From: Roseovarius aestuariivivens
GTDB taxonomy: Bacteria > Pseudomonadota > Alphaproteobacteria > Rhodobacterales > Rhodobacteraceae
Direction: 5' to 3'
Assembly (NCBI RefSeq): GCF_004761875.1
Contig: NZ_SJEY01000003.1
Location: forward strand, 248,001 to 312,000
DNA: 64,000 bases
Below, piece by piece: positions 44,459 to 52,854 of the stretch. The translations under genes and the position numbers were made by a program. The notes under the pieces were generated by a model. That model ran no database searches and had not been told where the DNA came from. It saw nothing but the letters and a program-made list of their open reading frames with translations. Each line of letters opens with the position of its first letter. Position 1 is the stretch's first letter.

Positions 44459-45760
44459 ATGAATCTGCTGCACAGCAATGACCGCCCCGGCCAGTATCCG
44501 CCAAGCTGGTACGCCGCCACCGCGACGCCCCCCGATCCGTTCCCGCCGCTGAAAGGTGAAACGCGAGCGGATGTCTGCGTGATCGGCGCGGGCTTCACCG
44601 GGCTCTCGGCGGCGCTGCACCTGGCGCAAAAAGGGCTCGACGTTGTGCTCTTGGAGGCGCAGCGCGTGGGCTTCGGCGCGTCCGGGCGCAACGGCGGACA
44701 GCTTGGCACCGGTCAGCGGCAGGACCAGATCGCGCTGGAAAAGATGGTGGGCAAGGATCACGCCCGCCGCCTGTGGGATCTCGGGCAGGACAGCAAGGCG
44801 CTCGTCAAATCGCTGGTGGCCGAGCACGGCATCGACTGCCACCTCAAGCCTGGCATTGCGCATCTGGGGTTCTCGAAATCCGAAATGGACGAAGAGCACC
44901 GCTATGCCGACCACCTGGCAAAGCACTACGATTACGAGATCGAGACGCTGGACCGCGACGCAGGCCACGCGCTCTGCCCCTCGCCCGCCTATCATGGCGG
45001 CACGCTCGATATGGACGCAGGCCACCTGCATCCGCTCGCCTATGCCTTCGGTCTGGCGACCGCCTGCGCCGCCGCCGGTGTCCGGATCTTTGAGCGCGCC
45101 GAAGTGCATCACATCGCCGAAGGCCGCCCCGCCACGGTCAAGACCGACGCGGGGCGCGTCACCGCCGATCACGTCATCCTCGCAGGCAACGGATATCTCG
45201 GCGGTCTCAACCGCAAGGTCGCTGCGCGGGTCATGCCGATCAACAATTTCGTCGCCGCGACCGCCCCCCTGGGCGAGGACGCCGCAAAGGTGCTCACCCG
45301 CGACGTCGCCGTGGCCGATACCAAGTTCGTGGTGAACTACTTCCGCCTTTCCCACGACACCCGCCTGCTTTTCGGCGGCGGAGAGACCTATGGCTACCGC
45401 TTTCCCGCCGACATCGCCGCGCTGGTGCGCAAGCCGATGGTTAAGATCTTTCCCCATCTGGCCGATATTCCCATCGATTACGCCTGGGGCGGCACGCTTG
45501 CCATCACCATGAAACGCCTGCCCTACCTGGCTCGTGTCGCGCCCAATATCCTGTCGGCCTCGGGATATTCCGGGCATGGCGTGGGCATGGCGACGCTGTC
45601 GGGCAAACTCCTGGCCGAGGCCGTGGCGGGCGAGGCCGCAGGGTTCGAGACCATGGCGAAAATCCCGACCACGCCCTTCCCCGGCGGCGCGGCCTTCCGC
45701 TCGCCGCTCCTCGTGCTCGCGATGAGCTGGTACGCCATGCGCGACCGTCTGGGCGTCTGA
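44459..45760 (+). CDS. PuuB-like gamma-glutamylputrescine oxidoreductase
   Basis: 433 residues of the FAD-dependent DAO family. The dinucleotide loop VIGAGFTGLSAALHLAQ lies at about 41-57, FGASGRNGGQLGTGQRQD is a substrate-side motif seen in PuuB, and the C-terminal YSGHGVGMATLSGKLLAE closes the flavin site. It should oxidise gamma-glutamyl amines to the aldehyde. It lies 8 bp behind the second PuuA-like gene. An aldehyde dehydrogenase (PuuC) is not in the window. Confidence 0.9.
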   Translation: MNLLHSNDRPGQYPPSWYAATATPPDPFPPLKGETRADVCVIGAGFTGLSAALHLAQKGLDVVLLEAQRVGFGASGRNGGQLGTGQRQDQIALEKMVGKDHARRLWDLGQDSKALVKSLVAEHGIDCHLKPGIAHLGFSKSEMDEEHRYADHLAKHYDYEIETLDRDAGHALCPSPAYHGGTLDMDAGHLHPLAYAFGLATACAAAGVRIFERAEVHHIAEGRPATVKTDAGRVTADHVILAGNGYLGGLNRKVAARVMPINNFVAATAPLGEDAAKVLTRDVAVADTKFVVNYFRLSHDTRLLFGGGETYGYRFPADIAALVRKPMVKIFPHLADIPIDYAWGGTLAITMKRLPYLARVAPNILSASGYSGHGVGMATLSGKLLAEAVAGEAAGFETMAKIPTTPFPGGAAFRSPLLVLAMSWYAMRDRLGV

Positions 45761-45800
45761 ATTAACCCTTTCGCCTCCTGACAAGGCTTCATTCCGGCGG

Positions 45801-45829
45801 TGTACGGGGTGTGTACGGCCTGTGTACGG
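45801..45829 (+). repeat. Three TGTACGG direct repeats at 11-bp spacing
   Basis: TGTACGG occurs at 45801, 45812 and 45823, an exact 11-bp period, in the 216-bp gap before the DegT-type aminotransferase gene. Flanking bases (GTG before each copy, or nearly so) extend the repeat to about 9-10 bp. Helical phasing suggests a multimeric regulator site. Confidence 0.55.
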
Positions 45830-45976
45830 ATGTCACAGGACCGGATTTCGCATGCCGGGCTTTTTTACCACAGCAACCGCACCGTTAACCCGACCCGAAG
45901 ATTTCGCTTTGGATTCCCGGGGGCTTGAGCTACCAATTTAAGCAAATCAAAAAACAGGCTTTAGGATTTCCGAAAC

Positions 45977-47188
45977 ATGACCCTTGCTCCCAACGTCTAC
46001 GACGCCGAACCGATCCCCGAGGCCGCCCGCGTCGAGATCGACAAGCTTATGAAATCAGGCGATCTTTTCCGCTACACCGCGCCGGAAAACGCACCGGTCA
46101 CCTTGTTGGAGCAGGACTTCGCCACGTATTTCGGCACCCGCTACGCGCTGGCGGTCTCCTCGTGTTCCGCCGCACTTTTCCTGTCGCTCAAGGCGCTCGG
46201 CCTCAAGCCCGGCGCGCGCGTTCTTATCCCCGCGTTCACCTTTGCCGCCGTACCCTCCGCCGTGGTGCACGCCGAATGTCAGCCGGTGCTCTGTGAAGTG
46301 GGCGAGAATTACCGCGTCGACATCGACGATTTCGCGATCAAGCTCGGCCTCGATATCGACGCCGTGATCGTCAGCCACATGCGCGGCCACACCTCCGACA
46401 TGGACGCGATCATGGCGCTCTGCGACGCGCGCGGCATCCCCGTGGTCGAAGACGCGGCGCATTCGCTCGGCACGCTCTGGGACAGGCGCAAGATCGGCAC
46501 GATCGGGCGCGTCGGCTGCTTCAGCTTCCAGTCCTACAAGCTGGTGAATGCCGGCGAGGGCGGGATCATGGTGACCAACGACGCCGATCTGGTGGCCCGC
46601 GCGGTCATCATGTCGGGCGCCTATGAACACAACTGGTCCAAGCACATCGCCGGGTCCGATCCCGCGCTCGACGCCGCCTTTGCCCGCTGGCAGAACAAGC
46701 TGCCGCTTTATAATCTGCGCATTGGTAATCTGTCGGCCGTCATCATCCGCCCGCAGATCCCCGAGATCGCCCGCCGCGTGGCCGACGGGCGCGCCAATCA
46801 CGACTATGTCGCGGACCGGCTCAACACCTCTCCTTTCCTGCAAGTCCCTGATAAACTTGAAAAAGAGGAACGCGCGCCGGACAGTATCCAGTTCAACCTC
46901 GTGGGCATGACCGACGACGAAACGCGGGCGTTCTCTGACGTCGCCGCGGCACGCGGCGTGAAGGTTCAGGTCTTCGGCCTCTCGACCGACAATGCCCGCG
47001 CCTTCTGGAACTGGCAGTTCATCACCGGAGAAGTCCCCGACCTGCCCCGCACCCGGGCCATGCTGATGCGCGCCTGCGACGTGCGTCTGCCCGCGCGGCT
47101 TAACCGCGAAGAGCTTGATTTCGTGGCCGAAATCCTTGTCATGGCCGCACAAGAGGTAATGGAGAACACCCGCGCCTACGGCACCTGA
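45977..47188 (+). CDS. DegT/DnrJ/EryC1/StrS-family PLP aminotransferase
   Basis: 403 residues. The pyridoxal-phosphate Lys188 is in SFQSYKLVNAGEGG, and VVEDAAHSLG gives the cofactor Asp. IPAFTFAAVPSAV and the SSCSAAL motif near 61-67 are family landmarks. Most members act on nucleotide-linked keto sugars, but no sugar genes lie nearby, so the substrate is open. The gene stands between the polyamine operon and a convergent LysR gene. Confidence 0.88.
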   Translation: MTLAPNVYDAEPIPEAARVEIDKLMKSGDLFRYTAPENAPVTLLEQDFATYFGTRYALAVSSCSAALFLSLKALGLKPGARVLIPAFTFAAVPSAVVHAECQPVLCEVGENYRVDIDDFAIKLGLDIDAVIVSHMRGHTSDMDAIMALCDARGIPVVEDAAHSLGTLWDRRKIGTIGRVGCFSFQSYKLVNAGEGGIMVTNDADLVARAVIMSGAYEHNWSKHIAGSDPALDAAFARWQNKLPLYNLRIGNLSAVIIRPQIPEIARRVADGRANHDYVADRLNTSPFLQVPDKLEKEERAPDSIQFNLVGMTDDETRAFSDVAAARGVKVQVFGLSTDNARAFWNWQFITGEVPDLPRTRAMLMRACDVRLPARLNREELDFVAEILVMAAQEVMENTRAYGT

Positions 47189-47212
47189 CGCGACGCCGGT
47201 CCACCGGCTCCC

Positions 47213-48208
47213 TCAGGCCGGGGTCGCGGCGCGATCCGTGCACTCCAGAACCTGCAGGTCCTGCGCCAGGAACGGGTAAATCCCGATCGCCGGGGTAACG
47301 ATCGTATCCTGCAGAATGGGCCGCAGCGTCGCCGCGATCCGGCCTGGCATGTCCTGCAGGATCCCGCGCCGCGCCGTCAGGCTGATCGTCCGGCTCAGCG
47401 GCTCGAACGGCAGCGGCATCACGTCGATCTGATCGGCAAACCGTCGCGCGCGCATCAGCGCCAGCGGCGGCAGGATGGTCCAGCCCGTGCCCTGCCCGAC
47501 CAGCGCCAGGATCGCGTGATAGCTGTCCAGCTCGAACCGGTGCGGCCAGCTCAGCGTCTGCCGCGCCAGATGCGCCGAGATCAGCCGCCCCATGTAATGC
47601 CGCTCGGTGTATTGCACGAGGGGCAACTGCTTGATCTGACGCAGGATATCCGCGTCCTGCCGCACTGCCCCCTTGGGCGCCGCCGCCACGAACCCCTCGC
47701 GCAGCAGCGGGTGCACCTCGGCCCAGTCATCGCTGACATTAAGCTCCGAGGCCACGATCACATCCAGAACACGACTTTCCAGCAGCTCGTAAAGCGTATG
47801 GCTCGCCCCCGTTTCCAGAAGGAACTGACTTGCCTTCAGCTCTCCGGCCATATGGGTCAGAAGCTGCGGCGTCACGTCCGCCTCGAGATCCTCGATCATG
47901 CCCAACCGGAACCGCGTCAGCATCGCCAGATCCGACATCGCCAGTTCCGCGCGCGCCAGCGCCGCCTCGTTGAGGATGACCTGCGCCCGCCGTTGCAGAA
48001 TCTCGCCCGCCGGCGTCAGCCGCACAGGCCGCGCGTTGCGCTGCAAAAGCGTGGCACCCACGGCAGATTCCAGATTGGTCAATTGCTGGCTGACCGCCGA
48101 CGGGCTGGCCCCCAGCCGTTTCGCCGCGGCGGAAATCGACCGCTCGTCAGCGGCGGCCATGAACACCTCGATGCCCCATAGCGTGATGCGACCGGGACTA
48201 TCGACCAT
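47213..48208 (-). CDS. LysR-family transcriptional regulator
   Basis: 331 residues with the N-terminal winged helix-turn-helix (about 8-68, ADERSISAAAKRLGASPSAVSQQLTNLE) and a periplasmic-binding-like effector domain. The gene ends 25 bp from the convergent aminotransferase, and its own upstream region is only 6 bp from the PhaR stop, so it may be read from the phaR transcript. The target and inducer are unknown. Confidence 0.9.
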   Translation of the reverse strand: MVDSPGRITLWGIEVFMAAADERSISAAAKRLGASPSAVSQQLTNLESAVGATLLQRNARPVRLTPAGEILQRRAQVILNEAALARAELAMSDLAMLTRFRLGMIEDLEADVTPQLLTHMAGELKASQFLLETGASHTLYELLESRVLDVIVASELNVSDDWAEVHPLLREGFVAAAPKGAVRQDADILRQIKQLPLVQYTERHYMGRLISAHLARQTLSWPHRFELDSYHAILALVGQGTGWTILPPLALMRARRFADQIDVMPLPFEPLSRTISLTARRGILQDMPGRIAATLRPILQDTIVTPAIGIYPFLAQDLQVLECTDRAATPA

Positions 48209-48214
48209 GGGGTG

Positions 48215-48775
48215 TTACTTGCCCATCTTGGACAGTTTGCTCTGCAGTTCGGCCAATTGCGACCGGATCGCCTGCAGGTCCTCGTCGTCCTTGGCCGCAT
48301 CGTCATCCGGCGCGGGCCCGCTTGTTCCCATGCCGGGCATCTTGCCGCCGGTCATTGCCTTCAGAAACGCCTCCTGCTGGGCGCGCATGGCCTCCATCCC
48401 GGGCATCTGCGCCAGCGGATTGGCCTTGGCCATGTTTTCCATCATCTGGCTCTGCCCCTTCTGCAGCATCTCGAAACTCGCGGCGAGAAAATCGGGCACC
48501 ATTGACGTGGCGTGGGTCGTATAGCTGCGCACCAGGTCGTTCAGCACGTTCACCGGCAACACGTTCTCGCCGCGGCTTTCATGCTCGGCGATGATCTGCA
48601 ACAGGTATTGCCGGGTCAGGTCGTCGCCGGATTTCAGATCGATGATCTGCACCTCGCGGCCATCACGGATGAACTCCGCGATATCTTCCAACGTCACGTA
48701 ATCCGAGGTTTCGGTATTGTAGAGACGGCGGCTGGCATACCGCTTGATCAACAGGGTTTTTTCGGAATCAGCCAC
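48215..48775 (-). CDS. phaR: PhaR, PHA synthesis repressor
   Basis: 186 residues. The PHB/PHA accumulation-regulator DNA-binding domain opens with LIKRYASRRLYNTETSDYVTLEDIA (read in two parts, about 9-33) and is followed by the second conserved segment around EVQIIDLKSGDDLT. The protein senses PHA granules and represses phaP. The start is GTG at 48775 with GGGAGG upstream. PhaR-type sites lie ahead of phaR, phaP and phaC. Confidence 0.93.
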   Translation of the reverse strand: MADSEKTLLIKRYASRRLYNTETSDYVTLEDIAEFIRDGREVQIIDLKSGDDLTRQYLLQIIAEHESRGENVLPVNVLNDLVRSYTTHATSMVPDFLAASFEMLQKGQSQMMENMAKANPLAQMPGMEAMRAQQEAFLKAMTGGKMPGMGTSGPAPDDDAAKDDEDLQAIRSQLAELQSKLSKMGK

Positions 48776-48792
48776 GTTTCGTCCTCCCGGAT

Positions 48793-48804
48793 TGCAGCGC
48801 TGCA
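48793..48804. promoter_or_regulatory. PhaR-type site upstream of phaR
   Basis: TGCAGCGCTGCA is a perfect 12-bp palindrome, with a further CTGCAG at 48820-48825. TGC/GCA-rich sites of the kind CTGC-N3-GCAG are known for PhaR of Paracoccus. It lies 18 bp before the phaR start, which fits autorepression. Confidence 0.6.
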
Positions 48805-48835
48805 GAAAACCTTATGCCACTGCAGAACAAAAAGA

Positions 48836-48862
48836 AAGGGCGAGCCACGAGGACTCGCCCTT
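48836..48862 (-). terminator. phaP terminator
   Basis: AAGGGCGAG (48836-48844) pairs with CTCGCCCTT (48854-48862), a perfect 9-bp stem with a 9-nt loop. Read on the minus strand it is followed by TTTCTTTTTG, a strong T-tract. It lies 48 bp past the phaP stop and ends the phasin transcript ahead of phaR. Confidence 0.82.
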
Positions 48863-48868
48863 GAGAAG

Positions 48869-48899
48869 CGGGCTCTAAATTGGGAGGAAACAGAGCCCG
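48869..48899 (-). terminator. Second hairpin in the phaP 3' UTR
   Basis: CGGGCTCT pairs with AGAGCCCG around a 15-nt loop, 11 bp after the phaP stop. It has no T-tract and may protect the 3' end of the abundant phasin mRNA; the terminator proper follows. Confidence 0.5.
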
Positions 48900-48910
48900 A
48901 ATTCGTAACC

Positions 48911-49360
48911 TTACTTCGCCGTGGTCGAAGCTTTCTTGGCCGCGGCGGTCATGTCGTCGGTCGCCTTCTTAACGGCTTTTGCAGTGTCTTCCTGCATGTC
49001 TTTGCCGGCTGCCATCATCAGTTCGACGGTGTCCATCTGAACTTTCTTGGCGATCTCGGCGAAAGCAGCCATGTGCTCTGCGGCGCTCTCGGCATTGGCC
49101 GATGCGAAATCGGTCATCGCCTTGGCGTAATCGGCAGGCTCCGACTTGGCTTTGGTCATTTCGCTCATCTTGGCAAGGGTCTCTTTGGTCCACTTGCTGG
49201 ACAGCTCAGCCGACTTGTCGGCGGCGTCCAGAGCAACACCCGAGAGCTTCTCGCTCAGAGCAGCTTGATTCTTGAACACATCTTCCATCGCTTTGGTGTC
49301 GACGGGGAATGCACCCATGAAGTCTTTCATGATGGTGTTGATGTCTTGTGCTTTTGCCAT
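48911..49360 (-). CDS. phaP: PhaP, phasin
   Basis: 149 residues, helical, Ala/Lys/Glu/Met-rich, with no Cys, the composition of granule-coating phasins. The stretch KWTKETLAKMSEMTKAKSEPADYAKA resembles the phasin_2 family. The start at 49360 has a strong GGAGG 8 bp upstream. It coats PHA granules and controls their number and size. A PhaR-type site precedes it and a clear terminator follows. Confidence 0.92.
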   Translation of the reverse strand: MAKAQDINTIMKDFMGAFPVDTKAMEDVFKNQAALSEKLSGVALDAADKSAELSSKWTKETLAKMSEMTKAKSEPADYAKAMTDFASANAESAAEHMAAFAEIAKKVQMDTVELMMAAGKDMQEDTAKAVKKATDDMTAAAKKASTTAK

Positions 49361-49464
49361 TGGTGTGGCCTCCTTGAATTTCGTTTGCGGTTCAGCAGGA
49401 CCGTCCTGCGTTCTGCATCTGCAAACTACATACATGCCGCAACGCAGCATTTCAAGGGGTTTTT

Positions 49465-49477
49465 CTGCACTGCAGCA
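49465..49477. promoter_or_regulatory. PhaR-type site upstream of phaP
   Basis: CTGCACTGCAGCA contains two overlapping TGCA palindromes inside TTTT...AAAA flanks, about 105 bp before the phaP ATG. More TGCA/CTGC elements lie at 49412-49422 and 49445. It fits PhaR repression of the phasin gene. Confidence 0.6.
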
Positions 49478-49511
49478 AAAATCTCCGGAAAGACCGACTT
49501 TCCCTTTCCAA

Positions 49512-51314
49512 TCAGACACTTGCCTTCTTCTTAACGTACGTTCCGGGTGCCGGAGCCAGGGGCGGATGCTCCGAATCCCCCGGTTCACGGGCCTTGATCT
49601 TGGCCCCGGACCGCTTGCGCAGCCACTCTTCCCAGCGCGGCCACCACGATCCTTCGTGATCCACAGCGCCCTTCAGCCACGCCTCGGGCGTGTCCGGCAG
49701 ATCGCTGTTGGTGTAATAGCCGTATTTCTTTTTCGAGGGCGGATTGACGATGCCCGCGATGTGACCCGATTCCGACACCACAAAGGTCCGGTCCTTGCTG
49801 CTGGTCTGCAGGAAGCCGCGATAGCAATCCTTCCACGGAGCAATGTGATCGGTCTCGCAGGTGATCGCCATGATCGGCAGGCTTACGTCGCTGACGTGAA
49901 TCTTTTCCCCGCAAAGCTCGAAGCCCTCTGTCGTGAACAGGTTATTCTGGCACAGCCCGCGCAGATACTCCTTCGTCATCCGCCCCGGCAGGTTGGACCC
50001 GTCCCCGTTCCAGTAGAGCAAGTCGAAGGCGGGCGGGCTTTCCCCCATCATGTAGCTGCGGATCGCGGGTTTGAAGATCAGGTCGTTTGACCGCAGGAAC
50101 GACATCGTGCGCCCCAGGATGAACGACCGCATCACGCCTTGCTCTTCCACTTCACGCTCGATCCCGTCGACGAAATCGTCCTGCAGGAACGGCGTAAACT
50201 CCCCCTGCACGCCGAAATCGGTCAGCGCGGTGAAGAACGTGGCGGATTTCACGCTCTTGTCGCCGCGCTTGGCCATCAGGGCCAGCGTCAGGTGCAGCGT
50301 CGTGCCCGCGATACAATAGCCCACCGCGTTGACCTGTTTCTCGCCGGTGATCGCCTTGACCTCGCGGATGGCCGTCAGAAACCCGTCCTCGACATAGGTA
50401 TCCATACCGGCATCCCTGTAGGACGCATCGGGATTGATCCAGCTGACGACAAACAGGGTATAGCCCTGATCGACGATCCACTTGATCAGGCTGTTCTCCT
50501 GCTTGAGGTCGAGAATGTAGAATTTGTTGATCCAAGGCGGAAAGATCACGATCGGCGTCTTGTACACCTGTTCCGTTGTGGGCGTGTACTGGATCAGCTC
50601 CATCATGTGGTTGCGATAGACCACCTCGCCCGGTGTCACCGCCACGTTTTCGCCCAGCTCGAACGCCTTCTCGTCGCACAACCGCACAACCATCTCGCCA
50701 TTATTGGCCTCAAGGTCCGCAACGAGGTTCTCAAGACCCTTCACAAGGCTCTCGCCATCCGTTTCGACCGCCTTTTCCAGCGCATCCGGGTTGGTGCCCA
50801 GGAAATTCGTCGGGCTCAGCATGTCGACGATCTGGCGCGAGAAATAGCGCAGACGCTGCTTGTCCTTGTCGTCAAGATCCTCGGCCTCGGCGACCGCCTG
50901 CTCGATGGCCTGCTTGTTCAGCGCGTACTGGTGCTTGATGTAATGAAAGAACGGGTTGCTCTCCCACAGCGGGTTGGAAAACCGCTTGTCCCCTGCCAGC
51001 GGGTCGGGCTCGTCGCCGTGGTCCTCGACCTTGCCTGTCGCAAGATGCTGCTGAGCCTCGATGAAGTGGCGCACCGATTTGCCCCAATATTCAAGCTGCT
51101 GCTCATACATCCTGCCCGGATTTTCCAGCATCGACTGCCAGTAGGATGACGCCGCCTTCATAAAAAAGTCATTGCTGGGCGCGTTAAGTTCCGGCGCTGG
51201 CGGATTGCGCTGCGACAGCGCCTGCACCAGCCGCTGCGACAAGGACTCGACCCGCTCCAGATTGCTGGTCAGCTTGTCCAGATTCTTGACCTCGGCCTTG
51301 TCTTGCGTTGCCAT
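49512..51314 (-). CDS. phaC: PhaC, class I poly(3-hydroxyalkanoate) synthase
   Basis: 600 residues from the ATG at 51314 (AGGAG 9 bp upstream; the ATG at 51323 abuts the ribosome-binding site and is less likely). The synthase uses Cys334 in the lipase-like box GYCIAG, with the Asp and His in CETDHIAPW and SESGHIAG completing the triad. It polymerises 3-hydroxyacyl-CoA, probably 3-hydroxybutyryl-CoA. It is divergent from phaZ across 157 bp and is followed by phaP. Confidence 0.96.
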   Translation of the reverse strand: MATQDKAEVKNLDKLTSNLERVESLSQRLVQALSQRNPPAPELNAPSNDFFMKAASSYWQSMLENPGRMYEQQLEYWGKSVRHFIEAQQHLATGKVEDHGDEPDPLAGDKRFSNPLWESNPFFHYIKHQYALNKQAIEQAVAEAEDLDDKDKQRLRYFSRQIVDMLSPTNFLGTNPDALEKAVETDGESLVKGLENLVADLEANNGEMVVRLCDEKAFELGENVAVTPGEVVYRNHMMELIQYTPTTEQVYKTPIVIFPPWINKFYILDLKQENSLIKWIVDQGYTLFVVSWINPDASYRDAGMDTYVEDGFLTAIREVKAITGEKQVNAVGYCIAGTTLHLTLALMAKRGDKSVKSATFFTALTDFGVQGEFTPFLQDDFVDGIEREVEEQGVMRSFILGRTMSFLRSNDLIFKPAIRSYMMGESPPAFDLLYWNGDGSNLPGRMTKEYLRGLCQNNLFTTEGFELCGEKIHVSDVSLPIMAITCETDHIAPWKDCYRGFLQTSSKDRTFVVSESGHIAGIVNPPSKKKYGYYTNSDLPDTPEAWLKGAVDHEGSWWPRWEEWLRKRSGAKIKAREPGDSEHPPLAPAPGTYVKKKASV

Positions 51315-51338
51315 GGCTCGCATCTCCTCTTAATTTTT

Positions 51339-51349
51339 CTGCTTCGCAG
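51339..51349. promoter_or_regulatory. PhaR-type site CTGC-N3-GCAG in the phaC-phaZ gap
   Basis: CTGCTTCGCAG matches the reported Paracoccus PhaR pattern exactly. It lies 25 bp upstream of phaC, in a position to cover the phaC promoter region or its 5' leader. It is close enough to phaZ (123 bp) for shared control to be possible. Confidence 0.65.
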
Positions 51350-51471
51350 CATGGCGTCCTCCACGCCAAGCTGATATATAAACCTTAACTCGTGGCGCGT
51401 ACACCGCCGTCACGCCCGTCTGTGACTGCGGCCAAAGGGACCGGGGCCGCAGGATCAAAGGAGTATCTCCA

Positions 51472-52770
51472 ATGCGCTACATGATCACCTATGATCTCAT
51501 GGAAACCATGCGCAATACCAATCAGTGGCTCGGCGCAACCGCGCTGTCCATGGCGTCTTATCCGATATTCAGCATGGTTCCGAACCCCACACTAAACTGG
51601 ATGGCCGCCTGGGGCGAGGTGACCGAACGCACGTTCCAGCGCATGGTGGTCAAACCCGACTGGGGCATCGAATCAATCACCGGCGCGGATGGCCGCGATC
51701 ACCTCATCAATATCGAGACGCGGGTCGAACGCCCGTTCGGCGACCTCATCCACTTCGACGTGCAGGGGCGCGACGAAATGGACCGCCGCGTGCTGCTCGT
51801 GGCGCCGATGTCGGGCCACTACGCCACGCTTCTGCGCTCGACCGTCAAATCGCTCCTGCCCGACTGCGAGGTCTTTGTCACCGACTGGCACAACGCCCGT
51901 GACATTCCCGTCTCGGCAGGCAAGTTCGATATCGAGGATTACACGCTCTACCTGATGGACTTCATGAAAGAGCTGGGATCCGACCTGCACGTAATCGCCG
52001 TCTGTCAGCCGGCGCCGCTGACCCTCGCGGCCACCGCCTATTTGGCAGAGCTCGACCCCGACGCACAGCCGCGCTCGCTCACGCTGATCGGTGGGCCGAT
52101 CGACCCCAATGCGGCCCCGACCGACGTGACCGATTTCGGCCACAGCGTCACCATGGGCCAGCTCGAAGAGATGATGATCCAGCGCGTCGGCTTCAAATAC
52201 CCCGGCGTCGGGCGCAAGGTCTATCCCGGCCTGCTGCAGCTCGCGTCCTTCATGTCGATGAACGCCGACCGCCACGGCGAGGCGTTCTACAATCAGATCA
52301 CCCGCGTCGCCCAAGGTCAGGCCAGCGACCGTGACCCGCATAACAAGTTCTACGACGAATACCTCGCCGTCATGGACATGCCGGCGGAATTCTACCTGTC
52401 GACCGTCGACCGGATCTTCAAGAACGGCGAGATCGCCAGCAACGAATTCGTCGTTGCGGGCCACAAGGTCGATATCGGTGCGATCACCAATGTCGCGGTC
52501 AAGACCGTCGAGGGCGGCAAGGACGATATCTCGGCGCCGGGTCAGTGCGTCGCGGCGCTCGACCTGCTGACCGGCCTGCCCGACAGCAAGAAGGCCAGCT
52601 ATCTGGAACCGGACGCCGGGCACTACGGTATCTTCGCGGGCCGCTCCTGGCGCAATAACATCCGGCCTCTGGTGCTCGATTTCATTGACGCCAATTCCGA
52701 AGCCCCGGCCAAGCGCAGCCGCACCGCGCCGCGGCGCTCCAAGAAATCCAAGGACATGGCGGCGGAATAA
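51472..52770 (+). CDS. phaZ: PhaZ, intracellular PHA depolymerase
   Basis: 432 residues of the PhaZa-type depolymerase family. MRYMITYDLMETMRNTNQWL (first 20 residues) and the active-site Cys178 in AVCQPAPL replace the usual lipase Ser box; LEPDAGHYGIFAG supplies the His. It mobilises stored PHB. A basic Lys/Arg tail (SRTAPRRSKKSKD) may hold it to granules. The divergent arrangement with phaC allows opposite control of making and breaking the polymer. Confidence 0.95.
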   Translation: MRYMITYDLMETMRNTNQWLGATALSMASYPIFSMVPNPTLNWMAAWGEVTERTFQRMVVKPDWGIESITGADGRDHLINIETRVERPFGDLIHFDVQGRDEMDRRVLLVAPMSGHYATLLRSTVKSLLPDCEVFVTDWHNARDIPVSAGKFDIEDYTLYLMDFMKELGSDLHVIAVCQPAPLTLAATAYLAELDPDAQPRSLTLIGGPIDPNAAPTDVTDFGHSVTMGQLEEMMIQRVGFKYPGVGRKVYPGLLQLASFMSMNADRHGEAFYNQITRVAQGQASDRDPHNKFYDEYLAVMDMPAEFYLSTVDRIFKNGEIASNEFVVAGHKVDIGAITNVAVKTVEGGKDDISAPGQCVAALDLLTGLPDSKKASYLEPDAGHYGIFAGRSWRNNIRPLVLDFIDANSEAPAKRSRTAPRRSKKSKDMAAE

Positions 52771-52854
52771 CCGCCGCCGCGCCACCGCCGGGCGCGCAGA
52801 CGCCGTGATCAATATCGGCCATGCGCCAATTTCGCGCGTGATCCGCGCTGACGC

